From: JARROD01 sp037384225
GTDB lineage: Bacteria; Pseudomonadota; Gammaproteobacteria; Pseudomonadales; Cellvibrionaceae
NCBI GenBank assembly: GCA_037384225.1
Contig: JARROD010000029.1
Coordinates: 1-18,214 of the forward strand
Direction: 5' to 3'
DNA length: 18,214 bases
Shown piece by piece: positions 1 through 6,546 of the stretch. Below the pieces are notes generated by a model, which made no database searches, was not told the DNA's origin, and was given only the letters and a program-made list of their open reading frames with translations. The translations under genes and the position numbers were made by a program. The stretch's first letter is position 1, and each line of letters starts with the position of its first letter.

Positions 1-947
1 GTGACATACTGGCCGATTTTTAACGGCAGGCGGCCCGACATTTTTTCCCCGTAGGGGTCATCGATCTGGGCAATGACATGCAACTGATGACTTTGGTCGT
101 CGATTGCCCCGGCGGTGCGCACCAGCTTGCCGTCCCAGTGCTGCTCAGTGCCGCCGAGGTCGCTGTGGATAAAGACATCGGGGTTGTCACCGAAACGTTC
201 GTCCAGCGCCTGGCTTTGAAAGCGGTTTAATTCCGGAAGTTCGATAAAATTCAGTTCACTGTTTTGCAATGGCAGGCGAACCTCGACAAAATCGATGGCG
301 TAGATATCCGCAAGTGCGGTGTTTTGCGATACCACCTGGCCGACATCGACATTCTTATTGAGAATGCGTCCGGCGTAGGGCGCTTTAATCTGCGTGCGCT
401 CTCGGTTCAGGCGCGCCTGGCGCAGGTTGGCGCTGGCCGAGGCCACCTGGGCTTTGGCGGCGGCCACCTGGGGTTTGCGCAGGACAAAATCAGTGGCTTT
501 GGTGGCGGCGCTATTATTGGCGCTGCTGGTCCATTCCCGGCGCGCCTGCTGAGCCCGGGCCTGTTCCTCCAGCAACGCCACCTCGGTGCTGGCGAGTTCA
601 GCGGCGGCGGTTTCAATGGCGATATCGTAATCGCGGGGGTCAATGGAAACGAGCACATCCCCCTGGTTAAAAAAACCGCCGTTGCGGAAATTGGGACTGA
701 TTTCAATCACCTGGCCGGATACCTGGGAGACCAACTGGCTCTGGGTGCGGGGCTGAACAGTGCCGAAGGATTCAATTTCCACTTGATAGAACTGGGGTTT
801 GATGGTGTAGGTTTCCACGCTGAGATGGGATACGGGCGGAGCGGTACGCCGGTTGCTGGAAGGTTTGTTTGCGGTGATAAGCAGCGTCAGCGCCACGAAA
901 CCCCCAAGTACTACTACAGGCAGGAATCTCTTCATTAATCCATTCAT
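1..947 (-). CDS. RND efflux membrane-fusion (HlyD/AcrA-like) protein, N-terminal part
   Basis: Reading the minus strand from the ATG at 947 gives 315 codons with no stop before the window edge, so the gene is 3'-truncated here. The product starts MNGLMKRFLPVVVLGGFVAL, an uncleaved N-terminal membrane anchor (about residues 7-26). A lipoyl-like half (PQFYQVEIESFGTVQPRTQS, then VSGQVIEISPNF, GDVLVSIDPRDY) follows, then an Ala/Gln/Arg-rich alpha-hairpin (about residues 110-180), and the second lipoyl half (QIKAPYAGRILNKNVDVGQVV) leading into a beta-barrel. That order is the family signature of periplasmic adaptors linking an inner-membrane RND pump to a TolC-like channel. A second ATG at 935 is an equally possible start. 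The pump gene would be expected just beyond the left edge. The substrate cannot be read from the sequence. Family call is secure; it is divergent from the acyl-AMP ligase gene. Confidence 0.9.
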   Translation of the reverse strand, partial: MNGLMKRFLPVVVLGGFVALTLLITANKPSSNRRTAPPVSHLSVETYTIKPQFYQVEIESFGTVQPRTQSQLVSQVSGQVIEISPNFRNGGFFNQGDVLVSIDPRDYDIAIETAAAELASTEVALLEEQARAQQARREWTSSANNSAATKATDFVLRKPQVAAAKAQVASASANLRQARLNRERTQIKAPYAGRILNKNVDVGQVVSQNTALADIYAIDFVEVRLPLQNSELNFIELPELNRFQSQALDERFGDNPDVFIHSDLGGTEQHWDGKLVRTAGAIDDQSHQLHVIAQIDDPYGEKMSGRLPLKIGQYV

Positions 948-1151
948 AAAACTCGTACTTTTTTCAATGGCTCTTTTAGGTGACAGCGTAGAAGTAAAGC
1001 GGTTGCATTATATACCCAAAGCACCGCTAATTTAGGTGCCACTGTCGTATTGAAATGTGTAAGTCGATGAGCCCCATGGCAGACCGCTGCCGGTGGTCAC
1101 TGCCGCTGGCTGAAAACTCGCTCCGTTTTCGGTACCGTCAAGTAACTCTTA

Positions 1152-1170
1152 AATAACTTAACAAGTTATT
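1152..1170. promoter_or_regulatory. 19-bp dyad, candidate operator
   Basis: The arms AATAACTT and AAGTTATT are perfect 8-bp inverted repeats around AAC. Size and AT content suit a dimeric repressor site such as those of TetR-type regulators of efflux genes. The regulator is unknown and is not in this window. It is followed by TTTTCTAA, but a 3-nt loop with an AT-only stem would make a poor terminator. Confidence 0.4.
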
Positions 1171-1204
1171 TTCTAATCTGTGGCCGCGGAGCGGTCTGAG
1201 TCGG

Positions 1205-1232
1205 CTTCTCAATAACCCGGGTTATTGAGAAG
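1205..1232. repeat. Perfect 28-bp palindrome
   Basis: The arm CTTCTCAATAACCC is followed immediately by its exact reverse complement, with no spacer and no mismatch in 14 pairs. There is no T-run on either side, so it is not a standard intrinsic terminator. It shares AATAAC...GTTATT with the dyad 57 bp upstream. Candidate operator, or relic of an inverted duplication. Confidence 0.7.
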
Positions 1233-1374
1233 TTAGGGTCCAAATCGTTAAGCATTAATTATTATTAAACCACTACTTAAACGCACACGGTATTTTGAAG
1301 ATTTAAACCCTGCCCGTAAAATAACGATAGGGTAAATAAGCGACTTGTAATTGCCACCGTGGCTGGGATATCCC

Positions 1375-4218
1375 ATGAGCAAGCCAGCAGTCTCTACGCC
1401 AGTCGACAGCGCTCGTACCGCAGCGGAGGAATTGATCAACCAATTGACACTTCTGCGCATTGAGCTGCAACAGCGGCAATCCCAAACCCCTGTGACGCTG
1501 GATGCGAATCTGGAGTCCGATCTGGGCTTTGACAGTCTGGCCCGGGCTGAGATGATGCAAAGAATCGAAAAACACTTTGATGTGCGTCTACCACTGCAAA
1601 CCGTGACCACAGTGGAAACACCCCGGGATTTGCTCAGGGAGATTCTCAAGTGCGACAAAAGGGAACAGGCGGCGATTGACGAGCGTGCCCTCGTCAAAAT
1701 CGAGCTGGGGTCGGTGGAATCAGAACCCCGCTTCGAAACCACCCTGCAGGGTGTTCTGCAGTGGCACCTCGACAAGCACCGCCACCGCACTCATCTGTTT
1801 CTCTATGACGACGCCGATCAGGTGATTGAAGTCAGCTATGGGGAGTTGCACCGTCAGGCGGCTCGGATTGCAGAGGCGTTGCTGGCAAGGGGGCTTGAGC
1901 CGGGGCAGACGGTGGCGGTTATGCTGCCGACCTGTAAAGACTATTTTACGAGTTTTTTCGGTGTGCTGTTGGCACGGGGTGTGCCGGTGCCGATTTACCC
2001 TCCGGCCCGCCCCTCTCAACTGGAATCCCATCTGCGGCGCCATATCGGCATCTTGAATAATTGTCTGGCGCGTTTCATGATCACCGTTGCGGAAGCGTTG
2101 CTGTTATCTCAATTTCTCCGTTCCCAGATAGACAGTCTGCAGCATATCACCACTCCGACGGCTTTGCTCAGCGACGATTCCCGACACCGTCACGCAGAGC
2201 AACTGAATCTGCAGCCACAACATACCGACACCTGTATGCTTCAATATACCTCGGGCAGTACCGGCAATCCGAAGGGTGTCATTCTTTCCCATGACAATGT
2301 GCTGGCCAATATCCGTTGTGTTGGCCAGGCGTTAGAGATCAGTGCCGAGGACATTGTTGTCAGTTGGCTTCCCCTCTACCACGATATGGGGTTGATCGGC
2401 GCCTGGTTTGGCAGCCTTTATTTTGCCGCGCCGTTAGTGGTGATGTCGCCGCTGCGTTTTTTATCCAATCCCGGACACTGGCTCTGGGCTGTCCATCGTT
2501 ATCGCGGCACGATATCACCGGCTCCCAACTTTGCCTATGAGCTATGTCTGCGGCTTGAGGAAAAGCACTTGGAAGGGCTGGATTTGAGCAGTTGGCGGTT
2601 GACGTTGAACGGCGCCGAGCCGGTTAGCCCGAATACCATTGCCCGCTTTAGCCAGCGTTTCAGCCGCTACGGTTTTCGCCCTGACGCCATGGCGCCGGTT
2701 TACGGCCTGGCCGAATCCTCCGTGGGACTCGCATTCCCGCCCCTCGGCAGACGGCCACTTATCGATAGCATTGAGCGCAGCGCCCTTCAGCGTTATGGCA
2801 GAGCCATACCGTCGACCTGCGTTGATGGGGCGATAGAGTGTGTCGCCCTCGGCCAGCCGCTGCCCGGCCACGAGGTTCGCATTGTCGATGCGGCGGGGCG
2901 GGAGTTGCCGGAACGAGAGGAGGGAGAACTGCAGTTTCGAGGGCCTTCCTGCACCAGTGGATATTTTCGCAACCCGGAGCAAAACGCGCGCCTGTTCGAC
3001 GGCAGTTGGCTCAATTCCGGTGATCGCGCCTACCTGGCCGGCGGCGAAATATATATCACGGGGCGCAGTAAAGACATTATTATCCGCGCCGGGCGCAATA
3101 TCCACCCCTTTGAGTTGGAGGATGCCGTAGGTAATATCTTTGGTGTTCGCAAAGGCTGCGTTGCCGTATTCGCCGCCACCGACAACCGTTCCAAAACAGA
3201 AAAACTGATAGTGCTGGCTGAAACCCGCCTGACTTCCCCACAGCAACAATGGAGTCTGCGTGAAGCTATAAAACAATGCGCTCTGGACGTTGCCGGCATC
3301 GCGGCGGATGATGTGGTTATCGCACCACCACACACCGTTCCCAAAACCTCCAGCGGAAAAATTCGCCGCTCGGCTTGCCGTGAACTTTACGAACGTGGGC
3401 TGTTGTTTAAACAGCAGCGTTCGGTATTTATGCAACTGGTGCGCTTGGGTCTTTCCGCGTTGTGGCCACAGTTATGGAAAACCTGGCGCAATCTTCGCGA
3501 TTTGCTCTATGCGGGTTATTCCTGGAGCCTAATGGTCATTATGTCTTGCGTTTGTTGGACTCTGGTGGCAATTATACCGGTTTCCTCTCTGTGCTGGCGC
3601 CTGGTGCAGACCTTTGCGCGAACGCTTTTGCGGCTTACGGGTACCCCACTAAAGGTTCGGGGCGTAGAGCAGCTGCCGGTGAGTGGACCCATGATTATGG
3701 TCGCCAATCACTCCAGTTATATCGATGGCATGGTGCTGATGGCGGCACTGCCGCACCCGTTCAGTTTTGTTGCCAAGGCGGAATTCAAGAAAAATATCTT
3801 TACCCATATTTTTCTATCTCGGCTGAAGACAGAATACGTGGAGCGTTTTGATACTCAAAAGGGCATCGATGATGCGCACCGGATTGTGGCCGCCTCCCAG
3901 GACGGCCGCTCACTGTTGTTTTTTCCGGAGGGTACTTTTTATCGTATGCCCGGGTTGCACGGTTTTCATTTGGGCGCCTTCATCGTGGCCGCGGAAGCCG
4001 GAATACCGGTTGTGCCTGTCACGGTGGTGGGCACCCGCTCCATATTGCGCGGTGGCACATGGTTTCCACGGCGGGGGGCAATCGACATTGCCATTGGCAG
4101 TCCTATTACTCCCACAGGTCAAAACTGGAACGCTGCACTGGATCTGCGCAATAAAGCCAGAAAAATAATTTTAGGCCATTGCGGCGAACCGGATCTTGAC
4201 GTCCGGGACCATTCCTAG
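1375..4218 (+). CDS. ACP-fatty acyl-AMP ligase-PlsC acyltransferase fusion protein
   Basis: This 947-residue protein has three modules. Residues about 15-95 form an acyl carrier domain with the phosphopantetheine motif LGFDSL, Ser54 being the attachment site. Residues about 120-690 form an AMP-forming ligase: P-loop YTSGSTGNPKG at 291-301, then WLPLYHDMGL, SPAPNFAYELC, VYGLAESS, and near its end PKTSSGKIRR. The PNFAYELC and YHDMGL blocks are typical of fatty acyl-AMP ligases rather than CoA ligases. A hydrophobic segment near residues 714-745 precedes a PlsC-type acyltransferase with NHSSYID (His779, Asp784) and FFPEGTF (849-855). Inferred role: activate a fatty acid as acyl-AMP, load its own carrier domain, and hand the acyl group to a lipid acceptor at the membrane. 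The in-frame TTG at 1351 is possible, but ATG 1375 is preferred because the carrier domain begins soon after it. The ribosome binding site is weak. Confidence 0.88.
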   Translation: MSKPAVSTPVDSARTAAEELINQLTLLRIELQQRQSQTPVTLDANLESDLGFDSLARAEMMQRIEKHFDVRLPLQTVTTVETPRDLLREILKCDKREQAAIDERALVKIELGSVESEPRFETTLQGVLQWHLDKHRHRTHLFLYDDADQVIEVSYGELHRQAARIAEALLARGLEPGQTVAVMLPTCKDYFTSFFGVLLARGVPVPIYPPARPSQLESHLRRHIGILNNCLARFMITVAEALLLSQFLRSQIDSLQHITTPTALLSDDSRHRHAEQLNLQPQHTDTCMLQYTSGSTGNPKGVILSHDNVLANIRCVGQALEISAEDIVVSWLPLYHDMGLIGAWFGSLYFAAPLVVMSPLRFLSNPGHWLWAVHRYRGTISPAPNFAYELCLRLEEKHLEGLDLSSWRLTLNGAEPVSPNTIARFSQRFSRYGFRPDAMAPVYGLAESSVGLAFPPLGRRPLIDSIERSALQRYGRAIPSTCVDGAIECVALGQPLPGHEVRIVDAAGRELPEREEGELQFRGPSCTSGYFRNPEQNARLFDGSWLNSGDRAYLAGGEIYITGRSKDIIIRAGRNIHPFELEDAVGNIFGVRKGCVAVFAATDNRSKTEKLIVLAETRLTSPQQQWSLREAIKQCALDVAGIAADDVVIAPPHTVPKTSSGKIRRSACRELYERGLLFKQQRSVFMQLVRLGLSALWPQLWKTWRNLRDLLYAGYSWSLMVIMSCVCWTLVAIIPVSSLCWRLVQTFARTLLRLTGTPLKVRGVEQLPVSGPMIMVANHSSYIDGMVLMAALPHPFSFVAKAEFKKNIFTHIFLSRLKTEYVERFDTQKGIDDAHRIVAASQDGRSLLFFPEGTFYRMPGLHGFHLGAFIVAAEAGIPVVPVTVVGTRSILRGGTWFPRRGAIDIAIGSPITPTGQNWNAALDLRNKARKIILGHCGEPDLDVRDHS

Positions 4219-4330
4219 GGGCGTGCACGTTCCTAATGTGAAGATACTTTCAGGGCTGGCACAAACTCATGCCGCGAACCCTTGGATTACCTGTAGCTGG
4301 AAAACGGACACTGGGAATTCACGAACAATT

Positions 4331-4342
4331 GTATTATAATAC
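4331..4342. promoter_or_regulatory. Candidate operator site 1, GntR-gene promoter
   Basis: GTATTATAATAC is a perfect 12-bp palindrome 48 bp upstream of the regulator start and contains a -10-like TATAAT at 4335-4340. No clear -35 hexamer is seen. The same core TATTATAATA lies in the promoter spacer of the dehydratase gene (6504-6513), which suggests autoregulation by the GntR protein. Confidence 0.6.
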
Positions 4343-4390
4343 TATTTATTGCCTTTAGGGGCGCAACCTCTTTCTCTTCAAAACTTCGAT

Positions 4391-5134
4391 ATGACAAAAA
4401 GCATCAGGAACCCGCAGTCCAGGAGTATACACGGTTGGATCGCCCACGAGTTGGGCACTCGCATCGTTACTGGTGCTTACCCGCCCGGGGTGTACATTCC
4501 CAACGAAGCGGCTATTTGCGAAGAGCTGGGTGTTTCCAGAACGGTCTTGCGTGAAGCTTTTAAAAGTCTGAAGGCGAAAGGGCTGCTGGAATCGAGGCCC
4601 AAGCTGGGCACTCGTGTCAGGCCCCGGCAGTGCTGGAACATGTTCGACGCCGATATTCTCGCCTGGTATTTTGAATTCGGACCGTCGGCGGAATTTCTGA
4701 CATCCTTGTTTGAAATGCGCGAGATTATCGAACCCAATGCCGCTGCGCTGGCGGCGCAGCGGGCCACGCAAGAGCAGATTAAAGCGATTGAAAACGCTTA
4801 CTTCGCCATGGAAGCGGCCAGGGCGGGCACGGATGAAGTCGTATCATCGGATACGGATTTTCATATGGCAATTCTGGTGGCAACCAATAATGAATTTATG
4901 ATTTCCCTGGGAGAATCGATTAAGTCTGCGTTGATGGGGTTGTTTCGCATAAGCAGCTCGCAGCAGTCCGAGTACAGCAATGCCCTGCCTGGCCATAAAG
5001 CGGTTTACCTCGGTATTAAAGACCGGGATCCGGAGCGGGCCAGGTTTGAAATGCAATCCTTGCTTTCAAAATCAATACGCGGCGCCACTGAAATTTTAAG
5101 TAAAGGTGCTGAGAGCATAAGCAGGGCTTTGTAA
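4391..5134 (+). CDS. GntR-family (FadR subfamily, FCD domain) transcriptional regulator
   Basis: 247 residues from ATG 4391. An in-frame TTG at 4349 is possible, but neither start has a good Shine-Dalgarno. The N-terminal winged helix-turn-helix is clear: PNEAAICEELGVSRTVLREA (37-56), then LKAKGLLESRPKLGTRVRPR, the standard GntR wing. WNMFDADILAW follows, as in regulators of hexonate and pentonate catabolism of the DgoR type. The FCD effector domain (about 100-240) includes MREIIEPNAAALAA, DTDFH (Asp154, His158) and GHKAV (His202). In many FCD proteins a fourth metal ligand is a His about 22 residues later; here that place (MQSLL) seems to hold Leu224. It probably represses the neighbouring sugar genes and itself, with a sugar-acid intermediate as inducer. 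Family is secure; target and ligand are inferred from context. Confidence 0.9.
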   Translation: MTKSIRNPQSRSIHGWIAHELGTRIVTGAYPPGVYIPNEAAICEELGVSRTVLREAFKSLKAKGLLESRPKLGTRVRPRQCWNMFDADILAWYFEFGPSAEFLTSLFEMREIIEPNAAALAAQRATQEQIKAIENAYFAMEAARAGTDEVVSSDTDFHMAILVATNNEFMISLGESIKSALMGLFRISSSQQSEYSNALPGHKAVYLGIKDRDPERARFEMQSLLSKSIRGATEILSKGAESISRAL

Positions 5135-5148
5135 GCAAAGGGACTATC

Positions 5149-5192
5149 ATCGGTTCGTCATCGGTTCGTCATCGGTTCGTCATCGGTTCGTC
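5149..5192 (+). repeat. 11-bp tandem repeat, four perfect copies
   Basis: The unit ATCGGTTCGTC occurs at 5149, 5160, 5171 and 5182 with no mismatch, between the converging regulator and araD1 genes. The last unit plus C (5182-5193) pairs with GGACGAAGCGAT (5215-5226) in 11 of 12 positions, so a stem-loop can form. It has no T-run but could help separate the two converging transcripts. Confidence 0.9.
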
Positions 5193-5206
5193 CGTATTGG
5201 TTGCCG

Positions 5207-5237
5207 CCTTTGGTGGACGAAGCGATGAACAATGCCC
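5207..5237 (+). repeat. Dispersed 31-bp repeat, copy 1
   Basis: This stretch matches 16150-16180 in 28 of 31 positions, same orientation. The shared core is CCTTTGGTGG, CGAA, CGATGAACAA and GCCC, separated by the three mismatches. Both copies are non-coding and lie beside genes of the sugar locus. Function unknown. Confidence 0.75.
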
Positions 5238-5240
5238 TTA

Positions 5241-5273
5241 AACTACAGTGATCTGAAAACTACAGTGATCTGA
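5241..5273 (+). repeat. 17-bp-period direct duplication at the araD1 stop codon
   Basis: AACTACAGTGATCTGA occurs at 5241-5256 and 5258-5273, identical. The right-hand copy contains the TAG stop codon of the minus-strand araD1 gene (5262-5260) and its last codons. The duplication therefore extends just past the gene end. Confidence 0.85.
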
Positions 5274-6261
5274 CACCTGCTGTCGGCCGCTCATCGAGTG
5301 TGAGCGTATTTCTTAAAGGTCTGCCAAATATCGAAGCGTCGATTTCAAATATATCGCCAGGCGCGGTTTCAATCCCGTCACCAAAGCTGAGTGTTGCTGT
5401 CCCGAAAAAATGGACATTGACATCGCCGGGATTGCAGAAGTTGGAATATTTAAAATGATGGTATTCCAGATTGGCGATGGAGTGAGACATATTCTGCTCG
5501 CCGCTTAAAAAACGTTTTTCCCAAATGACGTTGCCGTCGCGAACAATGCGTGATTTTCCCTCTATACTGTCCGGCAGGGGGCCGACTAACAATTCCGGGC
5601 CTATGGCACAGGGTCTGAGTTTTGAGTGGGCCAGGTAGAGATAATTCTGCCGTTCGGTTTTATGGTCGGAAAATTCATTGCCCAGTGCGAAACCAATGCG
5701 GCAGGGTGTGCCTTTATTGTCATTAATGTAAATACCGGCAATTTCCGGCTCTTCGCCGGCGTCCAGCGCAAAAGCGGGCGATTCGAGACTGGCTTCCGGT
5801 CGGGCGATAATGTTGCCATTGCCCTTAAAAAACCACTCCGGTTGAACACCTGTTTCCCCCGCTGCCGGCTTGCCGCCTTCAACGCCCATTTTGAACATTT
5901 TCATCGAGTCTGTTAATGGCTCGGATTTCTCACTGTGTCCGCTATTTTTCAAATGCATCGCATCGCGCGTGTCCGCACTGCCGAGGTGAGTGAGCCCGGT
6001 TCCGGAAACCAGTAAGTGTGCGGGATCCCGGTGGTCTATTGGCGACAGAATTCGGTGTTGGTGCATGATATCGCCATAGCTATCCCGGTTGTCGGATCGC
6101 AACGCCTGGACCTGCGCCTCGATACTTGAGCCGGTTTCAATGGCCTGTACAGCCAATTGATAGAGAGTATTTACTTTTTGTAGACGACAAATAGTATCCG
6201 GGTCTAGAACCAGTCCTACGGCCCGCTCGTTCGCTTCGGTGACATATTGGATCAGTCGCAT
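5260..6261 (-). CDS. araD1: AraD1/GguC-type FAH-superfamily protein, candidate 2-keto-3-deoxy-pentonate dehydratase
   Basis: 333 residues starting MRLIQYVTEANERAVGLV, as is usual for AraD1/GguC proteins. ATG 6261 is preferred over ATG 6267 because AAAGA lies 6 nt upstream of it. Fumarylacetoacetate-hydrolase-fold features include GTGLTHLGSADTRDAMH (about 88-103), the metal-ligand region GEEPEIAGIY (Glu171 and Glu173) with NEFSDH (Asp199), KLRPCAIGPEL (214-224) and FFGTATLSFGDG. The family occurs next to sugar ABC transporters and pentonate dehydratases. XylX of the Caulobacter xylose pathway is an FAH-fold enzyme that dehydrates 2-keto-3-deoxy-xylonate to alpha-ketoglutarate semialdehyde. That is the step this locus otherwise lacks, so the same reaction is inferred here. 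It is transcribed divergently from the dehydratase gene under a shared operator region. An aldolase or hydrolase activity is the alternative. Confidence 0.82.
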   Translation of the reverse strand: MRLIQYVTEANERAVGLVLDPDTICRLQKVNTLYQLAVQAIETGSSIEAQVQALRSDNRDSYGDIMHQHRILSPIDHRDPAHLLVSGTGLTHLGSADTRDAMHLKNSGHSEKSEPLTDSMKMFKMGVEGGKPAAGETGVQPEWFFKGNGNIIARPEASLESPAFALDAGEEPEIAGIYINDNKGTPCRIGFALGNEFSDHKTERQNYLYLAHSKLRPCAIGPELLVGPLPDSIEGKSRIVRDGNVIWEKRFLSGEQNMSHSIANLEYHHFKYSNFCNPGDVNVHFFGTATLSFGDGIETAPGDIFEIDASIFGRPLRNTLTLDERPTAGVRSL

Positions 6262-6327
6262 AATCATTCTTTATCAGTGGTTATTATTGAGAATTTGTGG
6301 GGGGCTCCCAGCAGGTAATATCTACTT

Positions 6328-6356
6328 ATATAATCATATAATAATATTTAATGCAA
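6328..6356 (-). promoter_or_regulatory. Sigma70-type promoter of araD1 with embedded operator
   Basis: On the minus strand TTGCAT (6356-6351) and TTATAT (6333-6328) are separated by exactly 17 bp, 67 bp upstream of the araD1 start. The spacer holds ATATAATAATAT (6336-6347), which differs by one base from the palindrome in the dehydratase promoter. A repressor bound there would block RNA polymerase. Confidence 0.6.
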
Positions 6357-6492
6357 GCAAGCTATATATGACTCACAGTTTACCCCACCCGTCGACGGGG
6401 TAGGGCAAATGGCGCTTTTAAAGCATAAAAAGCCTGAATTGGCGGTGTATGTGGTTATATGCGAAAGGTGTCTACCCTGGGAAAGTTATCAT

Positions 6493-6522
6493 TTGACATA
6501 TAATATTATAATATAATATGAT
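6493..6522 (+). promoter_or_regulatory. Strong sigma70-type promoter of the dehydratase operon
   Basis: TTGACA (6493-6498), a perfect -35 consensus, is followed 18 bp later by TATGAT (6517-6522), five of six to consensus. Transcription would start near 6529, giving a leader of about 190 nt before the dehydratase ATG. The spacer is almost pure A/T and contains operator site 2. Confidence 0.7.
6503..6514. promoter_or_regulatory. Candidate operator site 2, in the dehydratase promoter spacer
   Basis: ATATTATAATAT is a perfect palindrome lying wholly between the -35 and -10 hexamers. It shares the ten-base core TATTATAATA with site 1 upstream of the GntR gene. The position fits simple repression. 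Confidence 0.6.
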
Positions 6523-6546
6523 CAATGTTCGCTCGGAGGTGCAGTG

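Larger units (their letters stand above)
948..1374. other. Divergent intergenic region (427 bp)
   Basis: It separates the minus-strand efflux adaptor from the plus-strand acyl-AMP ligase and must hold both promoters. On the minus strand a TATAAT hexamer lies at 1012-1007, about 60 bp upstream of the adaptor ATG, but no convincing -35 hexamer sits at 16-18 bp. The right half is AT-rich (1142-1300) and carries two dyads, listed separately. A short open minus-strand stretch lies at 1148-1032. No RNA gene or complete ORF with a start and ribosome binding site is evident. Confidence 0.6.

Noticed and set aside
264..938. 224-codon plus-strand ORF opposite the efflux adaptor
   Set aside because: It is antisense to a continuous adaptor reading frame with clear family motifs; its own translation shows no recognisable domain.
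1021..1039. GCACC...GGTGC hairpin upstream of the efflux adaptor
   Set aside because: Only a 5-bp stem and no T-run; expected by chance.
2542..3435. 297-codon minus-strand ORF inside the acyl-AMP ligase gene
   Set aside because: Shadow of the plus-strand gene, whose AMP-binding motifs are intact; the minus translation has no family features.
5149..5192. Possible CRISPR array
   Set aside because: The 11-bp units are directly adjacent with no spacers and no cas genes nearby; this is a simple tandem repeat.
6388..6399. CCCGTCGACGGG palindrome in the araD1-dehydratase gap
   Set aside because: Twelve bases, not next to a promoter element, not repeated elsewhere in the window and without a T-run; too weak to call an operator or terminator.
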